Shown here: in pieces, positions 18,247 through 25,666 of the stretch
Layout: every line of letters begins with the position of its first letter
Numbering within the stretch: the stretch's first letter is position 1
Assembly (NCBI RefSeq): GCF_018687275.1
Contig: NZ_CP061287.1
Location: forward strand, 868,001-932,000
Reading direction: 5' to 3'
DNA length: 64,000 nucleotides
DNA from: Polynucleobacter sp. MWH-Aus1W21
GTDB taxonomy: Bacteria; Pseudomonadota; Gammaproteobacteria; Burkholderiales; Burkholderiaceae
Made by a program: the position numbers and the translations under genes
The notes under the pieces: model-generated
The model's database searches: none
What the model was told of the DNA's origin: nothing
The model's input: only the letters and a program-made list of their open reading frames with translations

Positions 18247-18693
18247 ATGAAAACACTCTACATAGATATGGATAACGTCCTGGTTGATTTTCCCTCGGGC
18301 ATAGCAAGAACGCCGGAGCATATTCAAGATGAGTATGAGGGGCGCCTAGATGAAGTCCCGGGTATCTTCTATTTGATGGACCCCATTCCTGGGGCAATTG
18401 CCGCCTATGAAGAGCTGGCTACCATGTTCGACACGTACATTCTTTCAACCGCACCCTGGGGTAATCCTAGCGCTTGGTCAGATAAGCTGCTATGGGTAAA
18501 AGACTATCTGGGTAAGCCAGCATATAAACGCTTAATCCTAAGTCACCATAAGAATCTGAATGATGGAGATTTCTTGGTAGATGATCGCCTTAAGAATGGG
18601 GTAGATCGATTCAAGGGTGAGCATATTCACTTTGCCACCTCTGAATTCCCAGATTGGGAGACTGTTGTCCGCTATTTAAAGACCAAGATCTAG
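18247..18693 (+). CDS. 5'(3')-deoxyribonucleotidase, HAD family (NT5C)
   Basis: The 148-residue protein starts with the HAD nucleophile motif YIDMDNVLVDF (Asp7 and Asp9), has the motif II segment YILSTAPWGN, lysine in SHHKNL and the acidic motif LVDDR. This matches the NT5C family, which dephosphorylates deoxynucleoside monophosphates in the cytosol. It lies 29 bp after hsdR in the same direction and may be read through from that operon. Such genes occur in phages, where they can shift nucleotide pools. The family call is good; the substrate is inferred. Confidence 0.8.
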   Translation: MKTLYIDMDNVLVDFPSGIARTPEHIQDEYEGRLDEVPGIFYLMDPIPGAIAAYEELATMFDTYILSTAPWGNPSAWSDKLLWVKDYLGKPAYKRLILSHHKNLNDGDFLVDDRLKNGVDRFKGEHIHFATSEFPDWETVVRYLKTKI

Positions 18694-18708
18694 AGTATTT
18701 CTGTAGTG

Positions 18709-19011
18709 CTATTGCCGGACTAGCCTGGCTTTGCTTTCGACGTATTCATACGGATTAAAGGCATCCAGATTATTAGCCCCTCGAATGTATGGGACCGGAC
18801 CATAATTTAAGTACTCCAGAATCAAGGCATTCCCTGTGAGTGATGAATATCGTGGTTTACATAAGACCCAATCTATTACTTTCCTGCAAGCATCAATAGC
18901 ATCTACTAGATATTCATAATTCCCAATTGGAATCCAAGCGCTCTCATCTAGGGGGTGGTTGTCGTTAAAGACCTCAACACTGAGTGGCTTAAATAAATTC
19001 ACTGCATGCAT
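18709..19011 (-). CDS. Hypothetical protein downstream of AlpA
   Basis: I do not recognise this protein. The start at 19011 is selected because AGGAG lies at 19018-19022 on this strand, six bases upstream, which gives 100 residues (MHAVNLFKPLSVEV...). A longer form reading back into alpA has no ribosome site. It is mixed in composition with a YNYGPVPYIRG-like aromatic stretch (LEYLNYGPVPYIRG) and no transmembrane segment. It follows alpA with about 58 bp between and is convergent with the nucleotidase, ending 15 bp from it. It may belong to the integration or regulation module of the element. Confidence 0.5.
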   Translation of the reverse strand: MHAVNLFKPLSVEVFNDNHPLDESAWIPIGNYEYLVDAIDACRKVIDWVLCKPRYSSLTGNALILEYLNYGPVPYIRGANNLDAFNPYEYVESKARLVRQ

Positions 19012-19069
19012 AGTCATCTCCTGAGTTTTCCGTAGGATAGATAGCATAAGCTCAGGAGATGCCCATGTT

Positions 19070-19279
19070 TCAATTAGTGGATTGACCCATTCTTTCTCGA
19101 AGGTAAGCTTGCACCTGTTCAATTGTCCAAAACGACGACCTTCCAATTTTGATTGGCTTAGGAAATTCACCTTTTTGTACCATTAGCCAAAACTTGGATT
19201 TTGATACTGGCATCACCTGCAAAATTTGCGGAATTCTCATTAAAGTAATTGGCGGGATCTGAGGGTTGGAGTGACTCAT
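19070..19279 (-). CDS. alpA: AlpA-family transcriptional regulator / excisionase-like
   Basis: The 69-residue protein is of the AlpA (MerR-like winged helix) family: LMRIPQILQVMPVSKSKFW, then MVQKGEFPKPIKIGRSSFW and EQVQAYLRE. In P4-like satellites and CP4-57, proteins of this family activate the integrase gene or serve as excisionases. It has a good ribosome site (AAGGAGA about seven bases before the ATG). It is the only small phage-type regulator in the element, other than HipB. It is divergent from the replication and packaging genes across a 551-bp control region. Confidence 0.85.
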   Translation of the reverse strand: MSHSNPQIPPITLMRIPQILQVMPVSKSKFWLMVQKGEFPKPIKIGRSSFWTIEQVQAYLRERMGQSTN

Positions 19280-19463
19280 CGCAATCTCCTTAGCGAGCGC
19301 GTTTTAAGTTTTTACGATAAACCTGCAATGCCATCTTTGCAGAACTCATTTTTGTGTATCCATAAGATCGATACAGGCTATACAAACGAAATGCCACCAT
19401 TAACTTTCATCTCCTATTGCGTTTTGTTATGAATCATTTTGTGCGCTGCTGAACTGCAATGTA

Positions 19464-19536
19464 GTCAATGAAATATTGATGGTCAATCAAATGTCAATAC
19501 CCACTTTGTAAACACAAATTAATTTTTGATTACAAA
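19464..19536. promoter_or_regulatory. Candidate operator cluster in the alpA-rep intergenic region
   Basis: The 551-bp gap 19280-19830 holds no credible gene. Within it GTCAAT occurs at 19464, 19482 and 19493 with an inverted ATTGAT at 19475, and an imperfect 32-bp palindrome centred on TTAA spans 19505-19536 (outer arms TTTGTAA and TTACAAA). Such clusters are typical of the early control region of a phage or satellite. Which protein binds is unknown; AlpA is the nearest candidate. Confidence 0.45.
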
Positions 19537-19744
19537 AAAATATTTAGTCATAGAAATGACAGAGGCAATATAAATAAATGGCTACAGCCTTGTCAGTATT
19601 TTCTGATAAGTCTAAGAGGGTGGTGGACATGTGTAGATCAATAAACACTTCAGAAAAATAAATTACTCACTGTGAATTTCTCAAATAAAGATTACAGACA
19701 TTTGTTAGATAAATAAATTAAAGAAAAATACAGAAAAAACGCGT

Positions 19745-19773
19745 TTGACGATACGCTTTCCGATTGTTAGATT
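19745..19773 (+). promoter_or_regulatory. Probable sigma-70 promoter of the replication/packaging operon
   Basis: TTGACG at 19745-19750, 17-bp spacer, TAGATT at 19768-19773, about 57 bp before the start at 19831. ACGGAG before that start serves as the ribosome site. Confidence 0.5.
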
Positions 19774-19830
19774 CATCTTTTGCAAAACACATTGCATGAA
19801 ATAAAAAGAACTACACGGAGACCGTATTAG

Positions 19831-20754
19831 ATGAATTACTACGAGCATCACATTGGAGACTACGCAGAAGCAACGGCGCATCTCACCTTTATTGAAGACG
19901 CAACCTATAGCCGACTCATTCGAAAGTACTACGCCACAGAAAAACCATTGCCAATGGATGTGAAGCTCGTGCAAAGATTAATCAATGCGCGATCAAAAGA
20001 AGAAAAAAATGCAGTGGTCTCGGTCCTTAATGAATTTTTTACCCTCACTGATGAAGGTTGGCGACAGGAGCGTTGCGATCATGAAATAGCGCGGTTTAAA
20101 GACAAGCAGCTCAAAGCCAGGCGGAGTGCAGAAGGCAGGTGGCAGTCATATCCAAATGCTGAGCCCCCAACGGAAAATCCATCCAACAATGCATGCGTTC
20201 GCATTGCGACCGCAATGCGAACGCATTGCTCACCAGACACCAAACACCAGTCACCAGTAACCAATCTCCATACACCAGGCAAACAAAACAATGTGGGTAA
20301 AAAGGAAAAAATTTCCCAAGGACCACCCATACCCGCGCAAGAGGAAAAAGATTCTCATGAGCGCAACGAAAAATATAAATGCTTTGCAGCCATGATCAGC
20401 AAGGAGGGCAGAGCTATTGCATTAGACGACTACCGCATACGGGATATTGTCAATCTGGGGGTAACGGAGGCTGAGGTGGCAGATGCCATCACCAAAGCTA
20501 AGGAAACCCGCATGAAAGTCTCAAACCCAACGCCAATCAACGCCGGTTATGTCTTAGCCATTCTCAAGGGCACGCGCAAAAAGTTGGAAACCGCCCAAGC
20601 GGATGAAGACGCTTGGTGGAAAACGAATGAGGGCATAGATGCCAAGGGCAGGGAACTTGACATGAGGGCTCAAGGGGCAGAGAACTACGATACCTTCAAA
20701 ACTCGAATCTTTGCTGAACTACGTAAGCGCCAGGAGGCTCTCAATGCAAAGTAA
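19831..20754 (+). CDS. DUF1376 phage replication-like protein
   Basis: The 307-residue protein opens with YYEHHIGDYAEATAHLTFIE and the following EDATYSRLIRKYYATEKPLP, a clear DUF1376 (YdaU-like) winged-helix domain to about residue 95. This domain is found at the front of phage and satellite replication proteins. A low-complexity linker (residues about 110-165) separates it from a C-terminal part with IRDIVNLGVTEAEVADAITKAKE, resembling a second DNA-binding or helicase-loader domain. The linker DNA contains a large palindrome and tandem heptamers, so the gene may contain its own origin. It leads the operon ending in the terminase genes. Confidence 0.78.
   Translation: MNYYEHHIGDYAEATAHLTFIEDATYSRLIRKYYATEKPLPMDVKLVQRLINARSKEEKNAVVSVLNEFFTLTDEGWRQERCDHEIARFKDKQLKARRSAEGRWQSYPNAEPPTENPSNNACVRIATAMRTHCSPDTKHQSPVTNLHTPGKQNNVGKKEKISQGPPIPAQEEKDSHERNEKYKCFAAMISKEGRAIALDDYRIRDIVNLGVTEAEVADAITKAKETRMKVSNPTPINAGYVLAILKGTRKKLETAQADEDAWWKTNEGIDAKGRELDMRAQGAENYDTFKTRIFAELRKRQEALNAK
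20193..20320 (+). repeat. Origin-like array inside the replication gene: palindrome, heptamers, A-rich stretch
   Basis: A perfect 34-bp palindrome spans 20193-20226 (arms ATGCGTTCGCATTGCG and its complement around AC). It is followed by five tandem 7-bp units at 20231-20265 (CACCAGA, CACCAAA, CACCAGT, CACCAGT, AACCAAT) and another CACCAG at 20273. After this comes an A-rich strand from about 20280 to 20320. Seven is not a multiple of three, so the periodicity is in the DNA, not in the protein. This is the layout of iteron origins embedded in initiator genes, as in lambda O. Origin function is inference. Confidence 0.55.
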
Positions 20755-20974
20755 TCAACCCATTGCGGGCGTCATTGATCGCCTAGACATGGAAGACTTT
20801 CCGATAGGGTCAAAGGTGAAGACCCCAAGTGGTCGCGTAGGCACGGTGGTCAAGCATCGTGGAGCTCAAAGCCGCCATGACCTATTCCAAAGAATCATCA
20901 TCGAGTTTGATGAACCTATTGGGGATTCAGTTGCATTGCAACCCCATCTTTTACGGTTGATCAAAACATCATGA
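20744..20974 (+). CDS. Small conserved phage-type protein, SH3-like barrel
   Basis: The start at 20744 follows AGGAGG (20732-20737) and overlaps the end of the replication gene by 11 bp; the product has 76 residues. The core, FPIGSKVKTPSGRVGTVVKHRG, has the glycine and valine pattern of a small KOW or SH3-like barrel, with IIIEFDEPIGDSVALQPHLLRLI completing it. No specific function is recognised. It overlaps the small terminase-like gene by 4 bp and probably belongs to the packaging operon. Confidence 0.6.
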   Translation: MQSNQPIAGVIDRLDMEDFPIGSKVKTPSGRVGTVVKHRGAQSRHDLFQRIIIEFDEPIGDSVALQPHLLRLIKTS

Positions 20975-21432
20975 TTGAAAACAATCAAAAGAAATCAAAG
21001 AAATCGGTGCCAAGCAAAAGTAAGGGAGGGGCAAGGTCTGGAGCTGGCCGTAAGGAGGGTAGCCTAACTAAGCGTACCCGTGAGATCGCAGAGATAGCCG
21101 CTGCTAAGGGCATCTCGCCTCTGGAGGTCATGATGAATACCATGATGGAACTCTACAAAGAGGCGGGTAATTGCATGCGTGACCATCATGACCATGGTGA
21201 TTGCCCCAAAGAACATGATGATGGTCATGACACCATGATCACCGAGAATCGTATCAAGCTGCTAAACATGGCTGCCACTATCGCCAGACACGCAGCGCCT
21301 TATGTACATCCTCGCTTATCGGCAATTGAGCACACCGGTAAAGACGGAGCACCCCTACAAAGTGGAGTTCTTGTCGTGCCAAGCGCTATGAGCATTGATG
21401 AGTGGGAGCAAGTCGCCCAGCCAAAACACTAG
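20971..21432 (+). CDS. Small terminase subunit-like protein
   Basis: The 153-residue protein begins with a lysine-rich stretch and GGARSGAGRK at residues 19-28, a motif common at the N-terminus of phage small terminase or terminase-linked DNA-binding proteins. A helical segment (EIAEIAAAKGISPLEVMMNTM) follows. An unusual loop rich in His, Asp and Cys (MRDHHDHGDCPKEHDDGHD) could bind metal. It lies 3 bp before the large terminase gene, which is the usual place of terS. The assignment rests on position and motif. Confidence 0.65.
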   Translation: MIENNQKKSKKSVPSKSKGGARSGAGRKEGSLTKRTREIAEIAAAKGISPLEVMMNTMMELYKEAGNCMRDHHDHGDCPKEHDDGHDTMITENRIKLLNMAATIARHAAPYVHPRLSAIEHTGKDGAPLQSGVLVVPSAMSIDEWEQVAQPKH

Positions 21433-21435
21433 CCA

Positions 21436-22743
21436 ATGAAAACCGTCTGGGCACCATTGCCCGGTAGCCAGACCTTATTTCTGACTTGTCCTGTATATGA
21501 AGTATTGCTCGAAGGTACGCGAGGGGGAGGAAAGACCGATACCTTGCTCATGAGTTATGCCCAGCATGTAGGTAGAGGCTTTGGAGATCATTGGCGCGGC
21601 ACACTCTTTCGTCTAACTTACCCTCAGCTAGCAGATGTGGTGGCCAAGAGTAAGCGCTGGTTCTATCAAATTTTCCCGGGAGCCAAGTTCAACGAATCAG
21701 ACTATGTTTGGAAATGGCCTACTGGAGAGATGCTGTACTTTCGCTATGGGGCCAATGAGGATGACTACTGGAACTATCACGGCCATGAATACCCTTGGCT
21801 AGGCTTCGAAGAACTAACAAACTGGCGCAACCTGTCTTTCTACGAAGCAATGCATTCCACTTGCAGGTCATCCCACCCCGGAATGCCAAGGATGGTGCGA
21901 GCAACCTGCAACCCCTTCGGAATAGGACATGCATCGGTAAAGGAGCGATTTCAGATTGGGTCGGTACCGGCGGGACAAATTATTAGGCAAGAAGGCGTAC
22001 TGCCTAGGGTGAGAATTCATTCCACGATCTATGAGAACACCCATCTCCTAAAAAACGACCCTAACTACCTGATGAGTCTTGAGTCTCTAAGCGATCCAAA
22101 CAGACGCAGAGCATGGTTAGAGGGAGATTGGGATATCTATGTGGGAAGTTTCTTGGAAGGCGTATGGCAGCCTTCTAAACACGTTGTAGAGCCATTTGCT
22201 ATTCCGCCAACGTGGAAGGTATGGCGCTCGATGGACTGGGGGTATGCCAGGCCATATGCCATCTATTGGTTTGCCTTATCTAATGACGGAGTCTATTACC
22301 TATGGAGGGAGCTTTATGGCTATGGAGATAAAGAAAATACTGGCACCAGAGAAGATGCAACAGTAGTGGCAGATAAGATCAAGAAGATAGAAATTCATGA
22401 TCAACGCCTTGGCTATGAATACCGCATGAACCTAGCAGACCCATCTATCTTCTCCAAGATCGGCGCAGAGCGATCCATAGGGCAAATCTTCAGAGACAAG
22501 GGGGTGAAATGGACCGAGGCCTATAACGCCCCTAGAAGCAGAGTAAACGGTGCTCAAGAAATTATCCGGCTGTTAGCTGAAGACAGGCTCAAGATCTTCT
22601 CAACTTGCAAGCATTGGCTAAGAACCATCCCTCAGCTACCACCAGATTCATTAAATCCAGAGGATGTGGACACAGATGCAGAAGATCACGCGTGGGATGC
22701 GACTAGGTATGGTGTTATGAGAGCGCGCAGGTCTGCCGAATAA
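21436..22743 (+). CDS. terL: Phage terminase large subunit
   Basis: TerL is the ATPase and nuclease that packages DNA into the procapsid. The 435-residue protein has Walker A GTRGGGKT at residues 27-34, the acidic Walker B and catalytic glutamate WLGFEEL at about 121-127, and the RNase H-like nuclease beginning SMDWGYARPYAIYW with Asp267 and ending DHAWDATRYG. The length and the late DAEDHAWDATRYG motif match terminases of P22-like podoviruses. It looks intact. In phages the portal gene follows directly; here a foreign cassette of 6 kb lies between. The stop overlaps an ATG (TAATG) that opens only five codons. Confidence 0.92.
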   Translation: MKTVWAPLPGSQTLFLTCPVYEVLLEGTRGGGKTDTLLMSYAQHVGRGFGDHWRGTLFRLTYPQLADVVAKSKRWFYQIFPGAKFNESDYVWKWPTGEMLYFRYGANEDDYWNYHGHEYPWLGFEELTNWRNLSFYEAMHSTCRSSHPGMPRMVRATCNPFGIGHASVKERFQIGSVPAGQIIRQEGVLPRVRIHSTIYENTHLLKNDPNYLMSLESLSDPNRRRAWLEGDWDIYVGSFLEGVWQPSKHVVEPFAIPPTWKVWRSMDWGYARPYAIYWFALSNDGVYYLWRELYGYGDKENTGTREDATVVADKIKKIEIHDQRLGYEYRMNLADPSIFSKIGAERSIGQIFRDKGVKWTEAYNAPRSRVNGAQEIIRLLAEDRLKIFSTCKHWLRTIPQLPPDSLNPEDVDTDAEDHAWDATRYGVMRARRSAE

Positions 22744-22764
22744 TGTTGCGTAAGATGTAAATGA

Positions 22765-23175
22765 CTAAAGGGATTCCCCGACCTTAAAGTTTCCAGCCTT
22801 CAGATTTGGAGCGTTAATATGAAGCTTAAAATAATCTTCAATTGGAGTACCGCGAACTCTAACGCAGACCTGTAGCCAGCGACCATTAGCAACTTTATTC
22901 GCAATGATCTCTAGCTCCTCCGTTATTACAACTCCCATTGCTCTAATCATTTCAGGGGTTCGCGGATTCATTGTTTCAAGTGTGGCAAACAAGAAGAGTG
23001 CATCTGCGTTTTTATCAGCAACTTGCCAGCACTCTAAGTTTATAACCCGACTTTTAAAGTCATCTAAGCGCCCATAACCTTCATTTGACAACCTGACGTG
23101 TACTTTTTGGAAAAATTTATTCCAATTAATCTGTTTTGTAAGAGCTGATGGGGATTCAATTGTGATATGAGGCAT
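22765..23175 (-). CDS. Tautomerase-superfamily protein, 5-carboxymethyl-2-hydroxymuconate isomerase-like
   Basis: The protein has 136 residues and begins MPHITIES. After removal of Met the N-terminal proline would be the catalytic base, as in the tautomerase superfamily. The opening and the length fit the CHMI family (HpaF), which isomerises a product of aromatic ring cleavage. It lies 2 bp after the solute-binding protein gene on the same strand and is convergent with terL. This marks the left edge of the inserted cassette. The family call is moderate, the substrate unknown. Confidence 0.65.
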   Translation of the reverse strand: MPHITIESPSALTKQINWNKFFQKVHVRLSNEGYGRLDDFKSRVINLECWQVADKNADALFLFATLETMNPRTPEMIRAMGVVITEELEIIANKVANGRWLQVCVRVRGTPIEDYFKLHINAPNLKAGNFKVGESL

Positions 23176-23177
23176 TT

Positions 23178-24170
23178 TTAATCAATCGTGGCATTTGACT
23201 TGCGTGTGGCATCACCCCAAACTTTGGCTTCATTAGTTAAAAACTGCTTTACTTCTGCTAATGACATTGGCGTTGCAATTAATCCCATTTCCTGCATCCG
23301 CGTTACAACATCAGGGCGGCGTAGAACGGAATTGATTTCTTTATTGAGTTTTTCAGCAATTGCTGGAGGCATATTACCGGGACCCATAATTCCATACCAG
23401 GGCGCTGCAACTAGACCAGCCACCCCTGCTTCGCGCATAGTAGGCGTATCAGGTAAAGCAGCTGAACGGCGATCACCTGTTTGAGCTAGAGCGCGTAATT
23501 TACCAGTGCGAATATGTTGCATCAGGGGTCCTGGATTATCAAACATCAGCGGAACTTGGTTGCCAAGTAAGTCGCTGGTTGCTGGGGCAGACCCTTTATA
23601 TGGCACGTGCACTAGCTGAACATTGGCAGATTGCTTAAACATTTCGCCAATAATATGTTGGGGAGTTCCATTTCCTGCTGATCCATAGGCTATTGAATTT
23701 GGTTTTGCTTTGGCAGCATTAATGAGGTCTGTAAGATTTTTATAGGGCTGATCAGGATGCACTACAACTACAAATGGTACTCGTGTGATAACAGCTAGAG
23801 GGGTTAAGTCTTTTGCAGGATCATAGCGAAGCTGCGGATACAGCGCTTTACCAACAGAGACAGGACCAGTCGCCCCTAAAAGTAAGGTGTAGCCATCGGG
23901 CTGAGAGAAGGCGACTTGCTCAGTACCTATTGTGCCGCCAGCGCCTACTTTGTTTTCAACTATGACGCTGACTCCAAAACTTTCGCTCAGCCCCTGAGCA
24001 ATGATACGACCAAGAGCATCGGTAACCGCCCCAGCAGAGTAGGGGACAACAATCTTAATTGCCCCCTTTGGGTAGGCATCTGTAGTTTGAGAAAAAGATA
24101 AACTTGCAGTGCAAAGGGAGGTTATTACAAGAAAATGTTTAATACAGTTTTTGAATTGAATCCGAAGCAT
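23178..24170 (-). CDS. Bug/TctC-family periplasmic solute-binding protein (TTT)
   Basis: The 330-residue protein has a signal peptide (HFLVITSLCTASLSFSQ) and the typical beginning YPKGAIKIVVPYSAGAVTDALGR, then VENKVGAGGTIGTEQV, YGSAGNGTPQHIIGEMF and HVPYKGSAPATSDLLGNQV. These are hallmarks of the Bug family, which captures carboxylates or related small molecules in the periplasm for tripartite tricarboxylate transporters. No TctA/TctB membrane subunits are encoded in the window, so it must use a transporter elsewhere or act as a sensor. It is paired with the isomerase-like gene. Confidence 0.92.
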   Translation of the reverse strand: MLRIQFKNCIKHFLVITSLCTASLSFSQTTDAYPKGAIKIVVPYSAGAVTDALGRIIAQGLSESFGVSVIVENKVGAGGTIGTEQVAFSQPDGYTLLLGATGPVSVGKALYPQLRYDPAKDLTPLAVITRVPFVVVVHPDQPYKNLTDLINAAKAKPNSIAYGSAGNGTPQHIIGEMFKQSANVQLVHVPYKGSAPATSDLLGNQVPLMFDNPGPLMQHIRTGKLRALAQTGDRRSAALPDTPTMREAGVAGLVAAPWYGIMGPGNMPPAIAEKLNKEINSVLRRPDVVTRMQEMGLIATPMSLAEVKQFLTNEAKVWGDATRKSNATID

Positions 24171-24371
24171 CTTTTATCCCTATTTATTATTTTATGAATA
24201 GTTATGTTTGAACTTTGAGTAATAGATTACTAGCTTCTAACTTTTAGGTAAAGCATGAAAGTCTTATCTCTCATGCTACATTTGGTATTGGCTTAATGAG
24301 CAATGAGTAGGCAAATACCGTTTGTTTACGAGATATAAGGGCCATCCTTGCTTAAGCGATTTATAGACCCT

Positions 24372-25502
24372 CTAGTTTTTGGTAATAAATTCGATTAAGA
24401 GTTTGCTAGTTTCCTCAGGTTGCTCTTGCTGAACCCAATGACCTGCATTTTTTATGAGATGAGTCCCCTGGTAATGGGTGCACAATTCATTTTCTAGAGT
24501 TTCAAGCCCCCCCGGAGTTTGGTAGATGCCCCAATCCTTCTCGCCGCCAATGAAAGTCGAAGGTACTTCAATCTTTCTACCTGCGAAGATGGCCAGGTCT
24601 TTGTCATAAGGATTATTCCTGTAGCCTTGCAGACCACCTTGAAACCCAGTGCGACTATATTCGCTTATATAAAAATCGAGCTCATGATCTGGTAACCATT
24701 GGCAAGATTTAATTTCTTGTGTAGACGGCATCGCTGGCAAAACTGTTTCTGCCATACCTTTATCTAGATCCATTACGTAATAACGAGGTAATTTTTCCCA
24801 CTCGCTGGCAAGCAAATCTTTTAACTTAAAAGGCGCATTTTCAGACCAGTCTGCGCTTTTCATGTGGTAATACGCCCTTAGAAATTTTTTGAGTCCTTGC
24901 TCTGCTTGCCACATATCGTTATTCGCGGCTTCAGTCGCAAAATAGTGTTGATAGTATTTTCTGGGTGGGCTCAGCATGGCAAGCTCTTCAGTAATCTGGC
25001 TTTGCTTTATGGGGGCAGCCTGAACATTAGTTGTGTTAAATGGTAGGGCGGCAGGAGCCCCTCGAAATGGCGAGCTCATTAAGGCAACCGATTTAAAAAT
25101 ATCTGGACGTGAAAGAGCGCACCAGCCAGCTAGCGTTGCACCCTGGTCATGACCAATGACCGCTCGAACGGTTCTGTAACCTAGTGATGCTACTAGAGCC
25201 AGCATATCTTGAATTTTATTTAGAGTACTAAAAGGCCGCAAATCATCAGAATATTGAACGTCGGTATTTGAGCTGCGCCCATAGCCCCTTATATCTGGAG
25301 CTATGACGTGATATCCCTCTGCAGCTAGAGGTAACATTATCTTGCGCCAACTGTAGGCTAACTCTGGAAATCCATGAATCAACAAAACAAGATTATTACT
25401 ATCTGCCGACTGCGCTCCAGCCTCCAGTATGTGAAAAGCCCCATTATTGATGCCCTTAAGAACTCTAGACCGGATACCTGCTGGAAGTGGAATCATATTC
25501 AT
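24372..25502 (-). CDS. Alpha/beta hydrolase, epoxide-hydrolase-like
   Basis: The 376-residue protein has the alpha/beta fold with HGFPE (oxyanion region, residues 43-47) and GHDQGA near 117-122. The aspartate there takes the place of a serine nucleophile, as in epoxide hydrolases and haloalkane dehalogenases. KDWGIYQ probably holds the acid and NAGHWVQQEQPEE the catalytic histidine. It is longer than most relatives owing to a large cap. It is divergent from the FAD oxidoreductase with an operator between, so both are probably controlled by the GntR protein. The ATG at 25502 is preferred over a TTG one codon upstream. Confidence 0.83.
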   Translation of the reverse strand: MNMIPLPAGIRSRVLKGINNGAFHILEAGAQSADSNNLVLLIHGFPELAYSWRKIMLPLAAEGYHVIAPDIRGYGRSSNTDVQYSDDLRPFSTLNKIQDMLALVASLGYRTVRAVIGHDQGATLAGWCALSRPDIFKSVALMSSPFRGAPAALPFNTTNVQAAPIKQSQITEELAMLSPPRKYYQHYFATEAANNDMWQAEQGLKKFLRAYYHMKSADWSENAPFKLKDLLASEWEKLPRYYVMDLDKGMAETVLPAMPSTQEIKSCQWLPDHELDFYISEYSRTGFQGGLQGYRNNPYDKDLAIFAGRKIEVPSTFIGGEKDWGIYQTPGGLETLENELCTHYQGTHLIKNAGHWVQQEQPEETSKLLIEFITKN

Positions 25503-25605
25503 CAATCAATATCAGTTAATTTTTTCAAGCCCTATTTAAAACATCAATCTAAAACTATAGATTGCATATCAGCGAAAAAGACAATACAAAAAAATTATTT
25601 TGCCC

Positions 25606-25644
25606 TTGCATTAGTGTCTAATATTAGTATACTTGTATACAAGT
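25606..25644 (+). promoter_or_regulatory. Promoter with GntR-type operator over the -10 box
   Basis: TTGCAT (25606-25611), 16-bp spacer, TATACT (25628-25633). The -10 box is overlapped by the perfect 14-bp palindrome ACTTGTATACAAGT at 25631-25644, a typical shape for FadR/FCD-class GntR operators. It sits between the divergent hydrolase and FAD oxidoreductase genes; the GntR regulator is two genes downstream. Confidence 0.65.
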
Positions 25645-25666
25645 TAACCAGCAAATGAGGCTAAAA

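Noticed and set aside
18709..19170. Longer version of the hypothetical protein overlapping alpA
   Set aside because: The strong AGGAG site supports a start at 19011; the extra 53 residues are the shadow of alpA.
20231..20278. CRISPR-like repeats
   Set aside because: Units of 7 bp are contiguous without spacers; no cas gene in the window.
20079..20330. Minus-strand open frames over the palindrome and heptamers in the replication gene
   Set aside because: They are shadows of the plus-strand gene created by the repeats; no start signals.
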